From: Acidimicrobiaceae bacterium
GTDB lineage: Bacteria; Actinomycetota; Acidimicrobiia; Acidimicrobiales; Ilumatobacteraceae
Direction: 5' to 3'
NCBI GenBank assembly: GCA_016722025.1
Contig: JADKGZ010000008.1
Location: 62,001-126,000, forward strand
DNA length: 64,000 bases
Shown here: positions 60,685-64,000 of the stretch, one piece after another
Layout of the letters: each line of letters begins with the position of its first letter
Numbering within the stretch: the stretch's first letter is position 1
Position numbers and translations under genes: made by a program
The notes under the pieces: generated by a model
Database searches by the model: none
Told to the model about the DNA's origin: nothing
What the model saw: the letters and a program-made list of their open reading frames with translations, nothing else

Positions 60685-61641
60685 ATGATGGGATTGCTCG
60701 ATGGGCGGGTGTGCGTAGTGACCGGTGCCGGTCGCGGACTTGGACGAGAACATGCGTTGCTGCTCGCGGCCGAAGGCGCCCGAGTGGTGGTCAACGACCT
60801 CGGTGGCGCCATCGACGGCTCCGGCGAAGATTCTGGCCCGGCGCACGAGGTCGTCGACGAGATCAGAGCTGCGGGCGGCGAGGCGATTGCGAACACGGAT
60901 TCAGTGACGAGTTGGGCCGGAGCTCAGCAACTCGTGCTCGACGCGATCAACGCGTACGGGAGACTCGATGTGCTCGTCAACAACGCCGGCATCCTTCGCG
61001 ATCGGTCGCTGGTCAATCTCGAGGAAGCAGAGTGGGACGCCGTGATCGCCGTCCACCTGAAGGGTCACGTCGCGCCGACACGGTGGGCCGCTGCTCACTG
61101 GCGCGAGCGCGCCAAATCCGGGGAGACGGTCAAGGCGAGCGTGATCAACACCGCCTCCGGGGCGATGCTCGGGAACCCCGGACAGACCAACTACAGCGCC
61201 GCGAAGGCCGGGATCGCGGCGATGACGCTGGTCGAAGCGGTGGAACTCGGCCGGTACGGGGTCCGCGCGAACTGTCTCGCACCGCTCGCACGAACCCGTT
61301 TGACCCTGCAGACACCCGGCGTCGGGGATCTCGTTGGTCCACCAGCTGACGAGTCGTTCGATCTGTTCCATCCCGGGAATGTTTCACCTCTGGTTGCGTA
61401 CCTCGCGACCGCCGACTGCCCCTTTACCGGGGGCGTGTTCCACGTCGGCGGCAACGAGGTCGGCTTGTATTCGGGCTGGAGCCTGAGTGAGGAGCGGATC
61501 CTGACCGCAGCCGGCCGCTTCTCGCTCGCCGATCTGGTCGATCGGGCACCGGCGCTGTTGAACGAAGGTGCTGCGCCCGCTTCGATGGCCACCTCGGTCG
61601 CCGACACGATGGCCAGGTTCGGCCGCAGGGGCCACGGTTGA
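60685..61641 (+). CDS. short-chain dehydrogenase/reductase (MFE-2/17beta-HSD4-like)
   Basis: 318 residues. It has the NAD(P) loop TGAGRGLGREHALLLAAEGA, VVVNDLGG, the VLVNNAGILRD motif, catalytic Ser in VINTASGAMLGN and Tyr-Lys in TNYSAAKAGI. The sequence NDLGGAIDGSG and the extended C-terminus after ~residue 235 are typical of the dehydrogenase part of peroxisomal multifunctional enzyme type 2 and its actinobacterial homologues, which oxidise 3-hydroxyacyl-CoA. A GGGGG site precedes the tandem ATG 60685/60688. It starts an operon with the OB-fold, thiolase-fold and MaoC genes. Confidence 0.88.
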   Translation: MMGLLDGRVCVVTGAGRGLGREHALLLAAEGARVVVNDLGGAIDGSGEDSGPAHEVVDEIRAAGGEAIANTDSVTSWAGAQQLVLDAINAYGRLDVLVNNAGILRDRSLVNLEEAEWDAVIAVHLKGHVAPTRWAAAHWRERAKSGETVKASVINTASGAMLGNPGQTNYSAAKAGIAAMTLVEAVELGRYGVRANCLAPLARTRLTLQTPGVGDLVGPPADESFDLFHPGNVSPLVAYLATADCPFTGGVFHVGGNEVGLYSGWSLSEERILTAAGRFSLADLVDRAPALLNEGAAPASMATSVADTMARFGRRGHG

Positions 61642-61646
61642 CGGCG

Positions 61647-62066
61647 ATGGCAGCGATCCAGGTGCCCACCGATCCTCGACTGTTCCGTCTCGCTGAAGGC
61701 GACGAGACCCGTCCTCGCTTGCTCGGCTCACATGCGCCGGAGTCCGACCTGTACTTCTGGCCGCGACGCCTGCGCTGCCCCGTGACACGGACCCCCGTGA
61801 CAGATGTCGACTTGAGCCCCGAGGGTGTGCTGTATGCGTGGACGTTCCTCTATGTCCCGCGCATGGGCAGCATCTCCTTCGGCGACACCGGCGGCTACGG
61901 CGTCGGGCAGATCGATCTCCCGGAAGGGGTTCGAATCCAGGCGCCGCTGCTCGGTACCACCGACGACTGGCAGATCGGCTCGCCGATGGGTCTGACGACG
62001 TTCCCGGTCGGTCGCGACGACGACGGCAATGACCTCGTCACCTTCCGCTTCGAAGCGGTGCGCTGA
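61647..62066 (+). CDS. OB-fold (DUF35) partner protein of thiolase-fold enzyme, zinc ribbon degenerate
   Basis: 139 residues from ATG 61647 (TTG 61638, overlapping the SDR stop, is an alternative). The C-terminal half is an OB fold with the family sequence GVLYAWTFLYVPRMG and VRIQAPLLGTTDDWQIG. The N-terminal rubredoxin-like zinc ribbon is recognisable by FWPRRLRCPVTRTPVTDV, but only one of the four cysteines is present. Proteins of this kind bind a thiolase-fold partner, for example ChsH2 with Ltp2. The stop overlaps the ATG of the thiolase gene (TGATG). Confidence 0.8.
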   Translation: MAAIQVPTDPRLFRLAEGDETRPRLLGSHAPESDLYFWPRRLRCPVTRTPVTDVDLSPEGVLYAWTFLYVPRMGSISFGDTGGYGVGQIDLPEGVRIQAPLLGTTDDWQIGSPMGLTTFPVGRDDDGNDLVTFRFEAVR

Positions 62067-63229
62067 TGGCAACGAAACTCGCCCGCGACGTGTACGTGAT
62101 CGGTGTCGGAATGCACCGCTTCAACAACGAACGCCTCGCCTCAGCAGCGATGGCCGACGTGGCCGGCATGCAAGCCCTCGACGATGCAGGGATCGGCTTT
62201 CCCGAAGTCGGCGCCCTCTACAACGGATACCTCGGCGGCGGACTCACGAGCGGGGTCGGCATCGCGAAAGAGTTCGGACTCACCGGCATCCCGGTCACCC
62301 ACGTCGAGAACGCCTCAGCGACCGGATCATGCGCCTTTGGTGAAGCGGTCCACGCGGTTGCGGGAGGCCGTGTCGACGTCGCGATGGCGCTCGGGTTCGA
62401 CGACATGAACCGCATGGGCGGTCTCGGACGCAGCGGTGGACGTCGGATGGGAGCCGAAGACGTGATGCTTCCGGCCGCGTTCTTCGCGATGTGGGCGACA
62501 CGGCGGATGCACGATGTGGGAACCACTGCTGAGACGTTCGCCGCCATCGCCGCGAAGAACTGGAACCATGCACGCGCCAATCCGCTCGCGCAACGCCGGG
62601 CCGATCACGAGGTCACCATCGACGAGGTGCTCGGATCGACGATGATCTCCTATCCGCACACCTCGATGATGGCGTGCGCCGCCGGCGGAGGCGCAGCAGC
62701 GGCGATCGTCGCGACACGAGAGGTCGCCGAACGCCTCAGCTCGGGGCGCCCGTTGGTCCGTGTCACCGCCTCGCAACAGCGCTCCGAGACCTACACCGAT
62801 GGCCACGTCTTCCTCGGCGCCGTCATCGGCCCGGCACAGATGACTCGCGACACGGCCGGCGATGCCTACGAGCAGGCGGGAGTGGGACCTGACGATCTCG
62901 ATCTCGTTCAGGTGCACGACGCGTTTCCCGTCGAGGAACTCGTCTACTACGAGTTGCTGGGGATCTGCGGCGACGGCGAAGGAGACCGACTCGTGGCTGA
63001 GGGTGCCACCCGTCTCGGCGGGCGGATCCCATTCTCGACCGATGGCGGTCTCACCGCGCGCGGCCACCCGGGCGGCCCCACCGGTCTCGCCCAGATCCAC
63101 GAGACGACCCTGCAGCTCCGTCACGAGGCCGGCGCCCGGCAAGTGCAACGGGCACGTACCGGTCTGTGCCACATGGCTGGGGCGGGGTCGGTGTGCGTCG
63201 TCCACATCCTGCAACGAACAGAAGGTTGA
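62066..63229 (+). CDS. thiolase-fold protein (SCPx/Ltp2-like), nucleophile Cys replaced by Ser
   Basis: 387 residues. VYVIGVGMHRF opens the fold. PVTHVENASATGSCAFGEAVHAVAGGRVDVAMALG aligns with the active-site region of thiolases, but the nucleophile position (NACA in the family) reads NASA. A cysteine occurs only four residues later. HDAFPVEELVYYELLGICGDGEG and GGLTARGHPGGPTGLAQ are the late motifs. Absence of the nucleophile, together with a DUF35 partner, is the mark of Ltp2-type retro-aldolases of steroid side-chain breakdown rather than true thiolases; this is an inference from the residue and neighbourhood. Confidence 0.85.
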   Translation: MATKLARDVYVIGVGMHRFNNERLASAAMADVAGMQALDDAGIGFPEVGALYNGYLGGGLTSGVGIAKEFGLTGIPVTHVENASATGSCAFGEAVHAVAGGRVDVAMALGFDDMNRMGGLGRSGGRRMGAEDVMLPAAFFAMWATRRMHDVGTTAETFAAIAAKNWNHARANPLAQRRADHEVTIDEVLGSTMISYPHTSMMACAAGGGAAAAIVATREVAERLSSGRPLVRVTASQQRSETYTDGHVFLGAVIGPAQMTRDTAGDAYEQAGVGPDDLDLVQVHDAFPVEELVYYELLGICGDGEGDRLVAEGATRLGGRIPFSTDGGLTARGHPGGPTGLAQIHETTLQLRHEAGARQVQRARTGLCHMAGAGSVCVVHILQRTEG

Positions 63230-63233
63230 ATCG

Positions 63234-64000
63234 ATGAACAAGCTCCCCATCAACGGCGACCTGGTCGGACTCTCGATCGACCCGATCAGTCACTCGTGGA
63301 CCAACCGCGACACGATGCTGTACGCGCTCGGTGTCGGATGCCGGCCACCGGACGACCTCGATTTCATCTATGAGGGCCGCGGACCGAAGGTCGTGCCGAC
63401 GTTCGCCGTGATTCCCGGCCTGCGGGCGATGGGGTCGGCGATGCAACGAATCGACATCAACCTCGCGGCCCTGCTGCACGGAGAACAGTCCGTCACCACA
63501 CATCGCCCACTGCCCGCCGCTGCCGAGGTGACCGTCGAAGGTTGGATCGCTGCGGTCTGGGACAAGGGCAAGGCCGCCGTCATCGAGTTCGAAGGCATTG
63601 GCTACGACACCGAGGGACCCCTCTTCGCCGTCCGTGCCAGCCTGTTCGTGCTCGGTGGCGGCGGCTGGGGCGGCGAGCGAGGCCCGAGTGGCTCGGCCGC
63701 CTCGAACGCCGCACCGGCACGTGATCCCGATGTCGTCGTCGAACGCGAGACCAGACCCGAACAGGCTGCGATCTATCGGCTCTCCGGCGACATGAACCCG
63801 ATGCACATCGACCCCGACTTCGCCACCAAGGCCGGCTTCCCCGGCCCGTTCAACCACGGACTGTGCACGTTCGGCACCGTTGGCCACAGCGTGCTGACCG
63901 CGTGGTGCGATGGCGATGTCGGCCGGTTCGCATCGATCGAGGGCCGCTTCGCCGATCAGGTGTGGCCGGGCGACACCATCGTCACCCGCATCTGGGACGA
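63234..64000 (+). CDS. MaoC-like 2-enoyl-CoA hydratase (5' part)
   Basis: About 255 residues before the window ends. Two hotdog repeats: an N-terminal one (LVGLSIDPISHSWTNRDTMLYALGVG to ASLFVLGGGGWGG) and a C-terminal one with the hydratase-2 motif YRLSGDMNPMHIDPDFATKAGFP followed by HGLCTFG, holding the Asp and His of catalysis. This is the double-hotdog hydratase of MFE-2-type beta-oxidation, partner of the SDR at the start of the operon. ATG 63234 lies four bases after the thiolase stop. The C-terminus is outside the window. Confidence 0.87.
   Translation, partial: MNKLPINGDLVGLSIDPISHSWTNRDTMLYALGVGCRPPDDLDFIYEGRGPKVVPTFAVIPGLRAMGSAMQRIDINLAALLHGEQSVTTHRPLPAAAEVTVEGWIAAVWDKGKAAVIEFEGIGYDTEGPLFAVRASLFVLGGGGWGGERGPSGSAASNAAPARDPDVVVERETRPEQAAIYRLSGDMNPMHIDPDFATKAGFPGPFNHGLCTFGTVGHSVLTAWCDGDVGRFASIEGRFADQVWPGDTIVTRIWD

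Noticed and set aside
63051..63887. Minus-strand open frame over the MaoC gene
   Set aside because: Opposite strand encodes clear hotdog motifs; no family signal in this frame.
1..64000. CRISPR arrays, tRNA or rRNA genes
   Set aside because: Looked for spaced 25-40 bp repeats and cloverleaf-like sequences on both strands by eye; only the 12-bp tandem repeats were found, too short and contiguous for CRISPR, and no RNA gene could be supported.

Overview
The window is high-GC DNA with dense GTG/ATG starts and many ATGA/GTGA stop-start overlaps. Gene content (GTG-started RpoD-family sigma factor, BTAD regulator, actinobacterial-type conjugation genes, SCPx-like thiolase operon) points to an actinomycete, plausibly of the class Acidimicrobiia. 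That placement is inferred from gene families, not from a marker gene.

Layout. 1-7.9 kb is ordinary chromosome: the end of an alpha/beta hydrolase, a Bax-inhibitor-1 protein, an ABM-domain protein, a primary-like sigma factor, a MORN-like protein, a very large PEP/pyruvate-binding lipoprotein and a GT2 polysaccharide synthase carrying an apparent c-di-GMP-binding MshEN domain. From about 7.9 to 55.7 kb lies a large element that looks integrative and conjugative. It opens with an excisionase-like gene but has no visible integrase. Its modules are: an ATPase/GNAT operon; a complete Tad/Flp-type pilus operon (prepilin peptidase, CpaB, CpaE, CpaF, TadB, TadC, pilin, three TadE/G-like proteins) ending in a membrane-anchored LysM-BTAD regulator; a Gram-positive type IV secretion set (wall hydrolase, VirB2-like, VirB8-like, VirB6/TrbL-like, split VirB4); a Toprim primase; three genes carrying HEPN-like Rx4H motifs, one of them ApeA-like; the coupling protein; two ArdC-type proteins; a type III restriction-modification pair; a MobF relaxase-helicase; an XRE regulator; and a MinD-like/HTH pair. 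From about 56 kb the chromosome resumes with a tyrosine phosphatase and a TetR-associated acyl-CoA/steroid-type catabolic cluster (nitronate monooxygenase, hotdog thioesterase, P450, SDR, OB-fold protein, thiolase-fold protein, MaoC hydratase).

How it fits together. The T4SS, coupling protein and relaxase form a conjugation machine of the actinobacterial type. The Tad-like pilus sits directly beside it and may serve mating-pair contact. The cargo is defensive (HEPN cluster, type III R-M) and anti-defensive (ArdC).

Two features were not explained by any gene. First, a 12-bp tandem repeat (consensus GATCGGGAACAT) occurs in three clusters, each next to transfer genes. Second, a roughly 140-nt structured element occurs in two copies with a compensated base-pair change, upstream of two same-strand genes, with a partial third copy.

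The element also carries an unusual density of single-base frameshifts (lipoprotein, TadE-like, a poly-C gene, primase end, Res, relaxase, one cargo gene), while 16 kb of flanking chromosome shows none. This means either element decay or indel errors in the assembly, and it should be resolved before any functional conclusion.
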